DNA of 64,000 bases from JANWKA01 sp035533815 (GTDB lineage: Bacteria; Bacteroidota; Bacteroidia; Chitinophagales; Chitinophagaceae): NCBI GenBank assembly GCA_035533815.1, contig DATLTB010000075.1, positions 20,899 through 84,898 on the forward strand, written 5' to 3'. The stretch's first letter is position 1. Each line of letters opens with the position of its first letter. The notes under the pieces are model-generated. The model was given only the letters and a program-made list of their open reading frames with translations. It was not told the DNA's origin and searched no databases. Shown in pieces: positions 1 through 8,740 of this stretch. The position numbers were made by a program, and so were the translations under genes.

Positions 1-996
1 TACCGCCAGTTTGTTTATTGGGTGAGGGATTCCATTGCACATGTCCTGCTGGGGCAGGTGAAAAGCAACAAGGATGGCCAGAGTTTTATTGACTGGAAAC
101 AGAAGATCAATTATAATGATCCTGCCACACAGCAAAAACTGGACGCCATGTATTACCGGCCCGAAGACCGGATCTGGGGAAGAAAGGATATTGATATCCG
201 CAAGCTGATTTACCATGGGGAAACCTATGACCTGAAAGCCGCAGCCATGGATAAAGGTAAAAGCCCCCGTTCCTCCTTTATTGTCAAGACCAATACTCCG
301 GTTTATCCCGATACCCTTTGCTGGATCAGGGATTTTTCCTATTCCTATAACGAGCCGATGGCCCAATTATACTTTTACCATCCGGCATTCGATAATTACC
401 CGGTGGTCGGGGTTAACTGGAATCAGGCTACGGCATTCTGTATCTGGAGGACCAATTACTGGAATGATTACCGTCGTGCCCGTAACCTGTATACAGAAGG
501 GGAATTCCGCCTGCCGACCGAAGCGGAATGGGAATATGCAGCCCGGGGCGGAAGGAACGAATCCCCTTATCCCTGGGGAGGGCCTTACCTGCGTAATAAG
601 AAGGGTTGCCTGCTGGCCAATTTCAAGCCCGGCTTAGGAGATTATGCCGCAGATGGGGGACTTTATCCGGTCCGGGTGGATTCTTACTGGCCGAATGACT
701 ACGGCCTGTATAATATGGCTGGCAATGTGAGCGAATGGACTTCATCTGCCTATTATGCAGATGCCGGAACTTTTGAAATGGACATGAATCCGGATATCGA
801 GTACAATGCCAAACCATCTGATCCCCCGAAAATGAAAAGAAAGGTCGTACGCGGAGGATCCTGGAAGGATATTGGATATTTTCTTCAGGTGAGCACCAGG
901 CAGTATGAATATCAGGATACGTCAAAATCCTATATCGGATTCCGTTGTGTGATCTCTTTTCTCGGCAGGTCCAAAGGTGATTTCTCCAAACACTAA
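1..996 (+). CDS. gldK: GldK, T9SS periplasmic ring lipoprotein (5' end missing)
   Basis: The reading frame is open from base 1, so the gene starts upstream of the window; 331 codons of the C-terminal part are present. The product has the formylglycine-generating-enzyme/SUMF1 fold shared by GldJ and GldK: RLPTEAEWEYAARGG near 511-555, AGNVSEWTSSAYY near 718, RGGSW near 853 and IGFRCV close to the end. GldK forms, with GldN, the ring-shaped periplasmic complex of the type IX secretion system under the outer membrane. The assignment as GldK rather than GldJ rests on the following gldL, gldM and gldN in the canonical order. A GTG at 22 is an internal codon, not the real start. Confidence 0.93.
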   Translation, partial: YRQFVYWVRDSIAHVLLGQVKSNKDGQSFIDWKQKINYNDPATQQKLDAMYYRPEDRIWGRKDIDIRKLIYHGETYDLKAAAMDKGKSPRSSFIVKTNTPVYPDTLCWIRDFSYSYNEPMAQLYFYHPAFDNYPVVGVNWNQATAFCIWRTNYWNDYRRARNLYTEGEFRLPTEAEWEYAARGGRNESPYPWGGPYLRNKKGCLLANFKPGLGDYAADGGLYPVRVDSYWPNDYGLYNMAGNVSEWTSSAYYADAGTFEMDMNPDIEYNAKPSDPPKMKRKVVRGGSWKDIGYFLQVSTRQYEYQDTSKSYIGFRCVISFLGRSKGDFSKH

Positions 997-1046
997 TCAC
1001 GGGTAATCTTGATTTATCATCTTCATCCATAAAAACCTGAATCAAT

Positions 1047-1874
1047 ATGGCTATCAATGCGGAAAGCAAGAAAGGGAAAAAAATAATGAACTTTATTTTC
1101 AGCTTCGGGGCAGCAGTAGTGATCCTGGGCGCATTATTCAAGATCCTGCACTGGAGGGGAGCTACCGGAATGCTGATGGCCGGCATGTTCACAGAAGTGG
1201 CTATTTTCACCATTTACGCCCTGCTCCCGCCTCCTTCGGAGTATTACTGGGAAAAATATTATCCCGGCATCCGGGAAAGCCCGGAGGATGAATTGGCCCG
1301 GACCGGTAAATATGTAGAGCGTTCCGTGGCCATAGGTACTCCAACCGGCACACCGGCCTTGCAGGGCCTGGATAAGATGATGATGGAAGCGGACATTACC
1401 CCGGCAAGCCTTAAACAGCTGAAGGAAGGATTCACGAAGCTGCATGCCAGGGTCTCTGACCTTGCGGATCTCTCTGATGCCATGGAAGCCACTAAGGATT
1501 ATACTGTGAAAACCCGGGAAGCTGTAGCCGTCCTTGGTAATATGAAAGCAGCCTACACGAGTGCCGCCGCCGCAGTCAGTACGTTTAACGATACTTCAGA
1601 ATCGACGAAGAAATTTCATGACAGTATCCAGCATATGACCAGGAACCTGGCTTCCCTGAACACCATTTATGAACTCGAACTGCAGGATACCAACAGCCAC
1701 CTGAAAGCACTGAACAAATTCTACACTACCTTGTCCGCTGCTTCAGAAACGATGTCACAGAGTGCAGCGGATGCCAAAAAAACACAGGAACAGATAGCCA
1801 TACTTGCCAGGAACCTTGGCAATCTGAATGCCATTTACGGCAATATGCTTTCCGCCATGCAGGGCAGAGGATAA
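1047..1874 (+). CDS. gldL: GldL, T9SS inner-membrane motor protein
   Basis: The 275-residue protein has two N-terminal membrane helices (about residues 15-33 and 39-59) and a long helical cytoplasmic tail. The first helix ends in the ALFKILHWRG signature and the second carries a buried glutamate (MFTEVAIF), the residue proposed in GldL to couple proton flow to rotation. GldL surrounds a GldM dimer to form the proton-motive-force driven motor of type IX secretion and gliding. The gene lies 50 nt after gldK and 42 nt before gldM, consistent with one operon. The tail (residues 90-275) is rich in Ala, Thr, Lys and Asp and probably forms coiled coil. Length is normal for the family. Confidence 0.95.
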   Translation: MAINAESKKGKKIMNFIFSFGAAVVILGALFKILHWRGATGMLMAGMFTEVAIFTIYALLPPPSEYYWEKYYPGIRESPEDELARTGKYVERSVAIGTPTGTPALQGLDKMMMEADITPASLKQLKEGFTKLHARVSDLADLSDAMEATKDYTVKTREAVAVLGNMKAAYTSAAAAVSTFNDTSESTKKFHDSIQHMTRNLASLNTIYELELQDTNSHLKALNKFYTTLSAASETMSQSAADAKKTQEQIAILARNLGNLNAIYGNMLSAMQGRG

Positions 1875-1916
1875 TTAACACTGAACCCAGAAAAATCCTG
1901 AAAACCATAATTTAAG

Positions 1917-3452
1917 ATGGCATTACCCAAAGAGCCCAGGCAAAAGATGATCAACATCATGTACATTGTGTTGACCGCCCTGCTTGCCCTCAATGTTTCC
2001 AAGGAAGTGCTCAATGCCTTCAAGATCGTCAATGAAAGCATTCGGGATTCCAATCATTCCATTGCTACCAAAAACAACCAGACTTACGCTGATTTCGACA
2101 AGCAGATGAAAAATGACCCAGCCAGGGTAGGCCCCATCAGGGCCAAGGCAGACTCAGTCCGGGCGATATGCACCAGAATTAATAACTACCTGGACAGCCT
2201 GAAAAAACTGGTGGTGAGTGAAAGCGGGGGACTGGATGATTCCGGCAATATCCGGTATGATGATAACCTGGAGGCCCCGACCCGGGTCATGCAGAACTAT
2301 GGGCAGGGACCCCGGCTCGAAAAAATGATCGGCACCGTCAGGGGGCAATTGCTGGGAATGGTGGATCCGGAGTTCCGACTTCAGCTGGTCAATACCCTGC
2401 CCCTGAAAGTGGAAATTCCCCGTACCAACGATCCCGAAAACAACAATGACTGGACAGCCGCCCATTTCAAGATGGTACCTACCATTGCCGCAGTTACCAT
2501 ACTGAGTAAATTCCAGAATGATGTCAAAAATTCGGAATCCATGGTGATCGATCACCTGTACAGCCAGATCAGCAAACAGAACTTTGTCTTTAACCAATAT
2601 TCCGTCCTGGTTTCTGCCAATGCGGGATATATAATGACCGGCCAGAAATATGAGGCGAAAATCATGCTGGGGGCCTATAGCACCACGGTAAATCCTTCTA
2701 TAACGGTGAATGGTCAATCCATTCCGGTGGTCAGCGGACTGGGAACTTATGATGTGGTGGGCGGGGGTGTCGGAGACCACACATACAAAGTGGCCATTGC
2801 CCTGAAGGACCAGACCGGGAAGGTGCAGGTGTACAATACCTCCGAAAGCTATACAGTAGGAGCTTCCAGTTTTTCGGTATCCGCAGACAAAATGAATGTC
2901 ATGTATATCGGGGTGGATAACCCAATATCCATTGCGGCAGCCGGAGTTCCGGCGGAAAGCGTCAATGCGAGCCTTTCAGGCGGAGGGACCCTGACCAAAA
3001 CAGGCACCGGCCATTTTATTGGCCGGGTGACCAGTGTGGGGAACGTGACAATCAATGTGTCCGGAAGCGTAGGTGGCCAGATTAAAACCCTGGGCAACAT
3101 GGTCTTCCGGACCAAGCGCATGCCCGATCCTTATCCCACCGTGGCAGGCAGTAAAGGGGGCATGCTGCGGGCCGCACTTTTCAGGCTCCAGGAAGGCGTT
3201 CAATCCACCATGCCGCCTGATTTTGCCTTTGATGTCCGAACCCTGGTGACCAGTTTTACTATCGGGTTCCAGGGACAGGGTTTCCCGGATTATATTGAAA
3301 AGAATTGTAACTCAGCTTATTTTTCCCCGGAAGTGAAAAGTTTAATCGGGCGCTGCAGGCCGGGTACAAGGGTATACATTGATAATATCAGGGCTTATTT
3401 ACCGGATGGCACCACCCGGAATATCGGCTCCCTGGTCTATAGGTTAAATTGA
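1917..3452 (+). CDS. gldM: GldM, T9SS motor/periplasmic shaft protein
   Basis: The 511-residue protein has the usual GldM layout: a short cytoplasmic N-terminus (PKEPRQKMINIMYIVLTAL), one membrane helix at about residues 12-30, and a large periplasmic part made of a helical bundle followed by beta-sandwich domains. GldM dimers pass through the GldL pentamer and span the periplasm to the GldK/GldN ring, transmitting the motor's movement. The C-terminal stretch with VAGSKGGMLRAALF and GRCRPGTRVYIDNIRAYLPDG is typical of the ring-contacting domain. Length and position between gldL and gldN match the family, and the frame is intact. Confidence 0.95.
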   Translation: MALPKEPRQKMINIMYIVLTALLALNVSKEVLNAFKIVNESIRDSNHSIATKNNQTYADFDKQMKNDPARVGPIRAKADSVRAICTRINNYLDSLKKLVVSESGGLDDSGNIRYDDNLEAPTRVMQNYGQGPRLEKMIGTVRGQLLGMVDPEFRLQLVNTLPLKVEIPRTNDPENNNDWTAAHFKMVPTIAAVTILSKFQNDVKNSESMVIDHLYSQISKQNFVFNQYSVLVSANAGYIMTGQKYEAKIMLGAYSTTVNPSITVNGQSIPVVSGLGTYDVVGGGVGDHTYKVAIALKDQTGKVQVYNTSESYTVGASSFSVSADKMNVMYIGVDNPISIAAAGVPAESVNASLSGGGTLTKTGTGHFIGRVTSVGNVTINVSGSVGGQIKTLGNMVFRTKRMPDPYPTVAGSKGGMLRAALFRLQEGVQSTMPPDFAFDVRTLVTSFTIGFQGQGFPDYIEKNCNSAYFSPEVKSLIGRCRPGTRVYIDNIRAYLPDGTTRNIGSLVYRLN

Positions 3453-3476
3453 TCGTTCACCATAAATCATCATCAT

Positions 3477-4538
3477 ATGCGGACAGGTTTTGCAAGAAAG
3501 GGATTGTTATTTGCCCTGGCGGTAATCCTGGTGGCAGCTTCAGCGGATGCCCAAACAGCAAAAAGACGCAGAAAGATCACCACTCGGCGCAAAGCGGTAT
3601 CAGCCAGGCAGTCCTCCGGTTATGGAACCGGAACCGGGGTGATCAATCCGGCAACAGGCAATGCAGTAAATCCTCCGGGAGGGACAGCGGAAAACCCCTT
3701 CAATTCACCGGCCGCTTCCCTGCGTCCTGACAATGTGTTCGGGGCACTGGACAGCATTAAGCCTTCTTTGCGGGTGGATGGCGCGATTGTGGACACCATG
3801 GATCAGGATATGGCCCCGCTTTCCTACCAGTATATCCGGAAGGATGATGCGATCTGGGGTAAAAGGATCTGGCGGGAAATAGATACCCGCGAGAAAATGA
3901 ACCTGCCTTTCCGCTATCCTGCCAACGAAGACAATGGAAGCCAGATGTTCATTAATATCCTGCTCAATGCGATAAGAAAGGGAGAAGTAACGGCATTTGA
4001 TCCAATCGATGACCGGTTTACCACCCCCATGTCCCTGGATCAGCTTACCATGCAGCTTCAGGGAAAAGTAGATACGGTTCTGGTTACAGATCCTGTGACC
4101 GGTAAGGAAACCCAGCAGGTTTTCCGCAATGATTTTGACCCCAACGCCGTGGTCAGATACCGGATAAAAGAGGATTGGGTGTTCGACAAACAGACCTCGA
4201 CGATGTACGTCCGCATCATCGGGATCGCACCTGAAAAGGCCATCCTGAACTCGGACGGATCCATCCGTACCTATACCCCTATATTCTGGTTGTATTACCC
4301 TGATCTGCGCCCGGTATTGGCCCGGTACGAAGTATATAATCCAAAAAATTATGCCATGCGCCTGAGCTGGGAAGACCTCTTTGAAATGCGCATGTTTTCC
4401 AGTTATATCATCAAGGAAGACAATGTTTTTGACCGGTCCATTAAGGATTATATCCATAATGGAGTTCGCAGGCTGATGGAAGGACAGCGGATCAAAAATG
4501 AAATATTCGACTGGGAACAAAACCTTTGGCAGTATTAA
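3477..4538 (+). CDS. gldN: GldN, T9SS ring component
   Basis: The 353-residue secreted protein starts with a cleavable signal peptide (about residues 1-25, ending SADAQ). A basic stretch (KRRRKITTRR) and a Gly/Pro/Asn-rich linker (to about residue 75) follow, then the conserved GldN/PorN domain: ddaiwgkRIWREIDTREKMN, RIIGIAPEKAILN, WLYYPDLRPVLARYEVYNP. GldN binds GldK to form the periplasmic ring of the type IX secretion system. It is the last gene of the gldKLMN run, 24 nt after gldM, and faces birA convergently. The N-terminal linker is long compared with the compact core, but the conserved domain is complete. Confidence 0.94.
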   Translation: MRTGFARKGLLFALAVILVAASADAQTAKRRRKITTRRKAVSARQSSGYGTGTGVINPATGNAVNPPGGTAENPFNSPAASLRPDNVFGALDSIKPSLRVDGAIVDTMDQDMAPLSYQYIRKDDAIWGKRIWREIDTREKMNLPFRYPANEDNGSQMFINILLNAIRKGEVTAFDPIDDRFTTPMSLDQLTMQLQGKVDTVLVTDPVTGKETQQVFRNDFDPNAVVRYRIKEDWVFDKQTSTMYVRIIGIAPEKAILNSDGSIRTYTPIFWLYYPDLRPVLARYEVYNPKNYAMRLSWEDLFEMRMFSSYIIKEDNVFDRSIKDYIHNGVRRLMEGQRIKNEIFDWEQNLWQY

Positions 4539-4561
4539 CGGTGGTGTCCCGACCCGGAAAA

Positions 4562-4583
4562 TCAGGGTACCCTGACCTAATTT
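4562..4583 (+). terminator. weak candidate terminator after gldN
   Basis: The self-complementary segment TCAGGGTACCCTGA lies 24 nt after the gldN stop and can fold as a 5-bp stem with a GTAC loop. It is followed by CC and then TAATTTTT. The T-run overlaps the end of convergent birA. The stem is short, so this is only a plausible end for the gld operon. Confidence 0.35.
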
Positions 4584-5387
4584 TTAGCCGATCAGTTCCA
4601 GCTCCCCGAACCCAAAATCGCGGATGCTATCCCCTGCCTGTACCAGGATCTTCCCATCCGCTTTGATTCCACGGATTATCCCTTTCAGGGAAACAGCGCC
4701 GGTTTTGAAATGGGCTGGGGTGTTCAGTAAAAAAAGCCTGTTGGTATATTCCTCCAGGATCTTGCCCGGAAATCCCGCCTGCAGCTGAAGATAACGGGCT
4801 TCCAGAGCCGAACACAGGGGGAGGGCCAGCGATAAGATATCCCAGGACTTTCCGGTAATGGCTTTCAGGGAAACCGGGTTTGGTAAAGATTTCGGGAAAC
4901 GGACCTGGTTCACATTTAACCCGATTCCCACCACGGCAAAGTTCCATATATTTCCCCGGATAGCATTCTCAATCAGGATACCGCCTGCCTTTCTGTCACC
5001 CCAATAGATGTCATTGCTCCATTTGATCCGGCATTTGTGGGGATCAGCATACTGCATTAAAAAGTCACAGACCCCAAGACTGATCGCAGCGCTAAGCAGG
5101 AACTGGTCTGCAGGATGAAGCATAACCGGCTGCAAAACAACAGACAAGGTCAGGTTCAGGCTCCCCGGGGAAAGCCAGTGCTTTCCCCGTTGCCCTTTCC
5201 CTGCCGTTTGCCTGCGGGCCAAAAAAACGGCGCCCTCACTTACCCTGCCTTCATTCACCAGGCCCATGGCATAGTTATTGGTACTGTCCACAGATTCCAG
5301 AATGATAAAAGGATGACCGATCAGGTTGGCTGAAGAAGAAATTCGCGATAAAGGCATAAGTTTTTTTGGCAGGGGAAGAATCGTCAA
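4584..5387 (-). CDS. birA: biotin--[acetyl-CoA-carboxylase] ligase
   Basis: The 267-residue enzyme activates biotin with ATP and attaches it to the biotin carboxyl carrier protein lysine. The catalytic domain shows ESVDSTNNYAM, the biotinyl-AMP binding loop AGKGQRGKHWLSPGSLNLTLS (about residues 66-86), KWSNDIYWGDRKAGGILIEN and VVGIGLNVN. There is no N-terminal helix-turn-helix, so it is a monofunctional ligase and not a transcriptional repressor. A second in-frame ATG 30 nt in (5357) also fits and would remove the unconserved MTILPLPKKL. It is divergent from rsfS-ftsH, a neighbourhood conserved in many Bacteroidota. Confidence 0.95.
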   Translation of the reverse strand: MTILPLPKKLMPLSRISSSANLIGHPFIILESVDSTNNYAMGLVNEGRVSEGAVFLARRQTAGKGQRGKHWLSPGSLNLTLSVVLQPVMLHPADQFLLSAAISLGVCDFLMQYADPHKCRIKWSNDIYWGDRKAGGILIENAIRGNIWNFAVVGIGLNVNQVRFPKSLPNPVSLKAITGKSWDILSLALPLCSALEARYLQLQAGFPGKILEEYTNRLFLLNTPAHFKTGAVSLKGIIRGIKADGKILVQAGDSIRDFGFGELELIG

Positions 5388-5440
5388 TGAATAGTCAGGC
5401 TATCCCGGAACCAAACCCTGTTTTTGTCCTTCGGAATCAC

Positions 5441-5448
5441 TAAATTTG
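5441..5448 (+). promoter_or_regulatory. -7 box TAAATTTG for rsfS-ftsH
   Basis: TAAATTTG is a perfect match to the Bacteroidota -7 consensus TAnnTTTG. It lies in the birA/rsfS divergent gap, 33 nt before the TTG proposed as the rsfS start, giving a predicted leader of about 27 nt. A T-rich TTTTTG lies 14 nt upstream, closer than the usual -33 spacing. Confidence 0.55.
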
Positions 5449-5481
5449 CTGTTTAGGCAGATCAAGCAAAAATAAGATTAT

Positions 5482-5883
5482 TTGGCACCATTATCCGTTC
5501 TGGCAAGCCGGAAAAAAGCAGCGACCCGATTAAACAGAAACAGCAGGCTTTTTAAAACCATCATAAAGTCCATCCAGGAGAAAAAAGGAGAGCATATTGT
5601 ATCACTGGATCTGAGGAAGATCCCGGAAGCTGTAGCTGATTTTTTTGTAATATGTGAGGCATCTTCAAATATACAGATCGGAGCCATTGCAGAGCATATT
5701 GAGGAGGAAGTGAAACAATTGCTGAAGGAAAGCCCCTACCACCATGAAGGGTACCTGGCGCTCCAATGGGTACTGATAGATTATGTGAATATCGTAGTGC
5801 ATATTTTCCTGCCATCCAATCGGAAATTTTACCAACTGGAGGAAATGTGGAGCGATGGAGAGCTGGTCGAACACCTGGATTGA
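5482..5883 (+). CDS. rsfS: ribosome silencing factor RsfS
   Basis: This 133-residue RsfS/Iojap (DUF143) protein binds L14 on the large ribosomal subunit and blocks subunit joining when nutrients are low. The core runs from about residue 24 (LFKTIIKSIQEKKGEHIVSLDL) through FFVICEASSNIQIGAIAEHI, and carries YLALQWVLIDYVNIVVHIF, the characteristic 'W..(L)D..D/NVVVHIF' segment. No in-frame ATG precedes the core, so a TTG start at 5482 is chosen; the nearby -7 box supports it. It is followed at 66 nt by ftsH, as in many Bacteroidota. Confidence 0.9.
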   Translation: MAPLSVLASRKKAATRLNRNSRLFKTIIKSIQEKKGEHIVSLDLRKIPEAVADFFVICEASSNIQIGAIAEHIEEEVKQLLKESPYHHEGYLALQWVLIDYVNIVVHIFLPSNRKFYQLEEMWSDGELVEHLD

Positions 5884-5949
5884 CAGGGGAACAGCAATGA
5901 TTACCGGAGGAACTTCGAAGTCAAAAAACAGTTAGGAGAGACTGATTAT

Positions 5950-7992
5950 ATGGACACAGGCGGCAATAACGTGCCCCAGAGCGGCAATAACACGCCTCAA
6001 AGAGGCAGCAATGATAAAACTCCCCGCAAGGGCCCTAAATTCAATATTTACTGGATTTATGCAATCATAGCCCTGGTACTGATCGGGATGCAATATATTG
6101 ATTTCCACTCCAAACCCCTGGAAATCAGCTTTCAGGATTTTGCCAAAAATTATCTCGCGGTTGGGGATGTGGACAGCCTGGATGTGATGGGGAACAGCGA
6201 GGTGGACGTATTTATCAAGAAAGACCGGCTTGGGGAACCCAAGTTCAAGGATGTGGCCCACAGCAACCTGGGCAATGTGAATCCAGGCCCGCATTATTTC
6301 TTTACGATAGGTAACAGACAGTCCTTCCAACAGGATCTCAGCAAGGCTGAAACCGCATATAATATTACCCCGGACGATATTCCCCTGACCTACCACCAAC
6401 GACCAGACTGGATCGCTCCCATATTGCAACTGGCGATTCCCATTCTCATCATTATTGGTATCTGGGTTTTATTCATGCGCAAGATGGGCGGACCCGCCAG
6501 TGGCGGGGGCCCGGGAGGTATTTTCAATATAGGCAAGTCCAAGGCAACCTTGTTTGAAAAGGGAACCCGGGTGAACATCACCTTCAATGATGTGGCCGGG
6601 CTTGATGAAGCCAAGCAGGAAGTCATGGAAGTAGTGGACTTTCTGAAGTTCCCCAAAAAATATACTGCCCTTGGTGGGAAGATACCTAAAGGGGCCCTGC
6701 TGGTTGGTCCTCCCGGTACCGGGAAGACCCTGCTTGCCAAAGCTATGGCAGGAGAGGCCCAGGTCCCGTTTTTTTCCATGTCCGGTTCAGATTTTGTCGA
6801 ACTTTTTGTGGGTGTCGGGGCAAGCAGGGTCCGCGATCTGTTCAAACAGGCCAGGGAAAAAGCGCCATGCATCATCTTCATAGATGAAATTGATGCTATC
6901 GGTCGCGCCAGAGGGAAGAACATGATGATGAGCAATGATGAAAGGGAGAACACCCTAAATCAGTTGCTGGTGGAAATGGATGGCTTTGGTACAGACAGCG
7001 GAATTATTATTCTTGCGGCTACCAACAGGCCGGATGTGCTGGACAGCGCCCTGCTTCGTCCGGGGCGGTTTGACCGGCAGATCTCCATTGACAAACCGGA
7101 TCTGGCCGGCAGGGAAAAAATATTTGATGTCCACCTGAAGCCCATAAAAAAATCCCCCAACCTGGATGTCAAGAAACTGGCTGGAATGACTCCTGGTTTT
7201 GCAGGGGCTGATATTGCCAATGTGTGTAATGAGGCCGCCCTGATTGCTGCGCGCAAGGGAAAAAGCCAGGTGGAAATGGATGATTTCAATGATGCCGTGG
7301 ACCGGGTGATCGGAGGGCTGGAAAAAAAGAACAAGATTATTTCACCGGATGAGAAAGAGATCATTGCCTATCATGAAGCTGGTCATGCGATCTGCGGATG
7401 GTTCCTGGAGCATGCCAATCCGCTGGTCAAGGTGACCATTGTGCCCCGGGGTATTGCTGCCCTGGGATATGCGCAGTACTTGCCCAAAGAGCAGTATCTG
7501 TATAATACAGACCAGTTGATGGATGATATCTGCATGACCCTGGGTGGGCGTGCAGCCGAGGATATCGTATTCGGAAAGATCTCCACCGGAGCCCAGAATG
7601 ATCTTCAGGTGATCACTAAAATGGCCTATGCTATGGTTACCGTATATGGCATGAATGACAAGGTGGGTAATGTATCTTTTTATGACCCCCAGACGGATTA
7701 TACCTTTAATAAGCCTTATTCTGAAGAAACCTCCAGGATGATTGACGATGAGGTCCGTAAGCTGATTGAAATGGCCTATATCCGGACCAAGGAACTCCTT
7801 AACCGCAAACTGGATAAAGTCCGGGTCCTTGCTCAGGAACTGCTGAAAAAGGAAGTCCTTTATCAGGCGGACCTTGAACGCCTGATCGGCAAACGGCCAT
7901 TCGAGGAGAAGAAGCATGTTCCCGTCATGGAGATTGCCCCTTCAGAAGATAATGTCCGGCCGGAAGAGCTGGTCAAACCTTCCCCTGTTTAA
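5950..7992 (+). CDS. ftsH: ATP-dependent zinc metalloprotease FtsH
   Basis: This 680-residue membrane AAA+ protease degrades misassembled membrane proteins and short-lived regulators. After a Gly/Asn-rich cytoplasmic N-terminus come two membrane helices (about residues 31-52 and 158-180) flanking a periplasmic domain. The AAA module follows with Walker A GPPGTGKT (about 252), Walker B CIIFIDEIDAIG (about 307-318) and the pore motif SGSDFVELFVGVGA. The zinc protease domain has HEAGH (about 475-479). GGRAAEDIVFGKISTGAQND and a short acidic tail complete the family pattern. It follows rsfS and precedes a LUD-domain gene by 12 nt, so all three are likely cotranscribed. Confidence 0.97.
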   Translation: MDTGGNNVPQSGNNTPQRGSNDKTPRKGPKFNIYWIYAIIALVLIGMQYIDFHSKPLEISFQDFAKNYLAVGDVDSLDVMGNSEVDVFIKKDRLGEPKFKDVAHSNLGNVNPGPHYFFTIGNRQSFQQDLSKAETAYNITPDDIPLTYHQRPDWIAPILQLAIPILIIIGIWVLFMRKMGGPASGGGPGGIFNIGKSKATLFEKGTRVNITFNDVAGLDEAKQEVMEVVDFLKFPKKYTALGGKIPKGALLVGPPGTGKTLLAKAMAGEAQVPFFSMSGSDFVELFVGVGASRVRDLFKQAREKAPCIIFIDEIDAIGRARGKNMMMSNDERENTLNQLLVEMDGFGTDSGIIILAATNRPDVLDSALLRPGRFDRQISIDKPDLAGREKIFDVHLKPIKKSPNLDVKKLAGMTPGFAGADIANVCNEAALIAARKGKSQVEMDDFNDAVDRVIGGLEKKNKIISPDEKEIIAYHEAGHAICGWFLEHANPLVKVTIVPRGIAALGYAQYLPKEQYLYNTDQLMDDICMTLGGRAAEDIVFGKISTGAQNDLQVITKMAYAMVTVYGMNDKVGNVSFYDPQTDYTFNKPYSEETSRMIDDEVRKLIEMAYIRTKELLNRKLDKVRVLAQELLKKEVLYQADLERLIGKRPFEEKKHVPVMEIAPSEDNVRPEELVKPSPV

Positions 7993-8004
7993 GCCAGAAC
8001 CAAG

Positions 8005-8652
8005 ATGAAGGTATCCCCGGCCAAGGTGAATATACTCAAACGGGTGCGCAATGCGCTGAGCCAGCCAGTCCAGCTCCCCTTTCCTCAGGCTGAGGGGAAC
8101 CGTTCCCTCTTTCATGCAGACCAGCAGGAACCGGAAATCGTTTTTGCCGAGAACTTCACGAAGCTGGGAGGTAAATTCATATTCTGCGAAAGCTACCGGG
8201 AACTTGCCGGCACCCTAAAGCAACTTGCTGAAACGAAGCAGTGGAAGCATGTGGTGTGCAAGGAACTGGTGCTTTTGCATGAACTTGAATCTTATTTGCT
8301 GGGGTTCATCAATCCCCCTTCCCCAACCAGTGAACTTGATGGGGGTATAACCACCTGTGAATGCCTGGTGGCAAGGACTGGCAGCGTGGTGATCAGTTCT
8401 GCCCAGCCCAGCGGAAGGACGGGATCTATTTTTCCTCCAGTGCATATTGTAATTGCCTATCTTAACCAGGTGGTCTGGGATATCCGGGATGCCCTGGTCC
8501 TGGTGAAGGAAAAATATAACGGGGAACTGCCATCCATGGTCTCCCTGCAGACGGGTCCGAGCCGCACGGCAGATATTGAAAAAACCCTGGTAGTCGGCGT
8601 GCATGGTCCGGGTGAAGTATATGTCTTCCTGTTGGACCATGATCTGTTATAG
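8005..8652 (+). CDS. LUD-domain (LutC/YkgG-like) protein
   Basis: The 215-residue protein matches the LUD domain (DUF162) of LutC/YkgG: an early variable region, then ITTCECLVARTGSVVISS, VHIVIAYLNQVVWDI and the conserved end SLQTGPSRTADIEKTLVVGVHGPGEVYVFLLD. In lactate-utilising operons LutC works with iron-sulfur LutA and LutB, but neither partner is present here. The gene begins 12 nt after ftsH, an association seen in other Bacteroidota, so its role may differ from lactate oxidation. The frame is intact. The substrate is unknown. Confidence 0.85.
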   Translation: MKVSPAKVNILKRVRNALSQPVQLPFPQAEGNRSLFHADQQEPEIVFAENFTKLGGKFIFCESYRELAGTLKQLAETKQWKHVVCKELVLLHELESYLLGFINPPSPTSELDGGITTCECLVARTGSVVISSAQPSGRTGSIFPPVHIVIAYLNQVVWDIRDALVLVKEKYNGELPSMVSLQTGPSRTADIEKTLVVGVHGPGEVYVFLLDHDLL

Positions 8653-8740
8653 GTAAGGGGATTTATCCGGAGTAACCCCGTTTTCATCAGGTCCTCCCTG
8701 CAGGAGTCAGGTGGTAGAGAAAACATCCATTTCACAACCG

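Noticed and set aside
2154..2780. 208-codon minus-strand frame inside gldM
   Set aside because: It lies fully within a well-supported T9SS gene and is an antisense shadow caused by codon bias.
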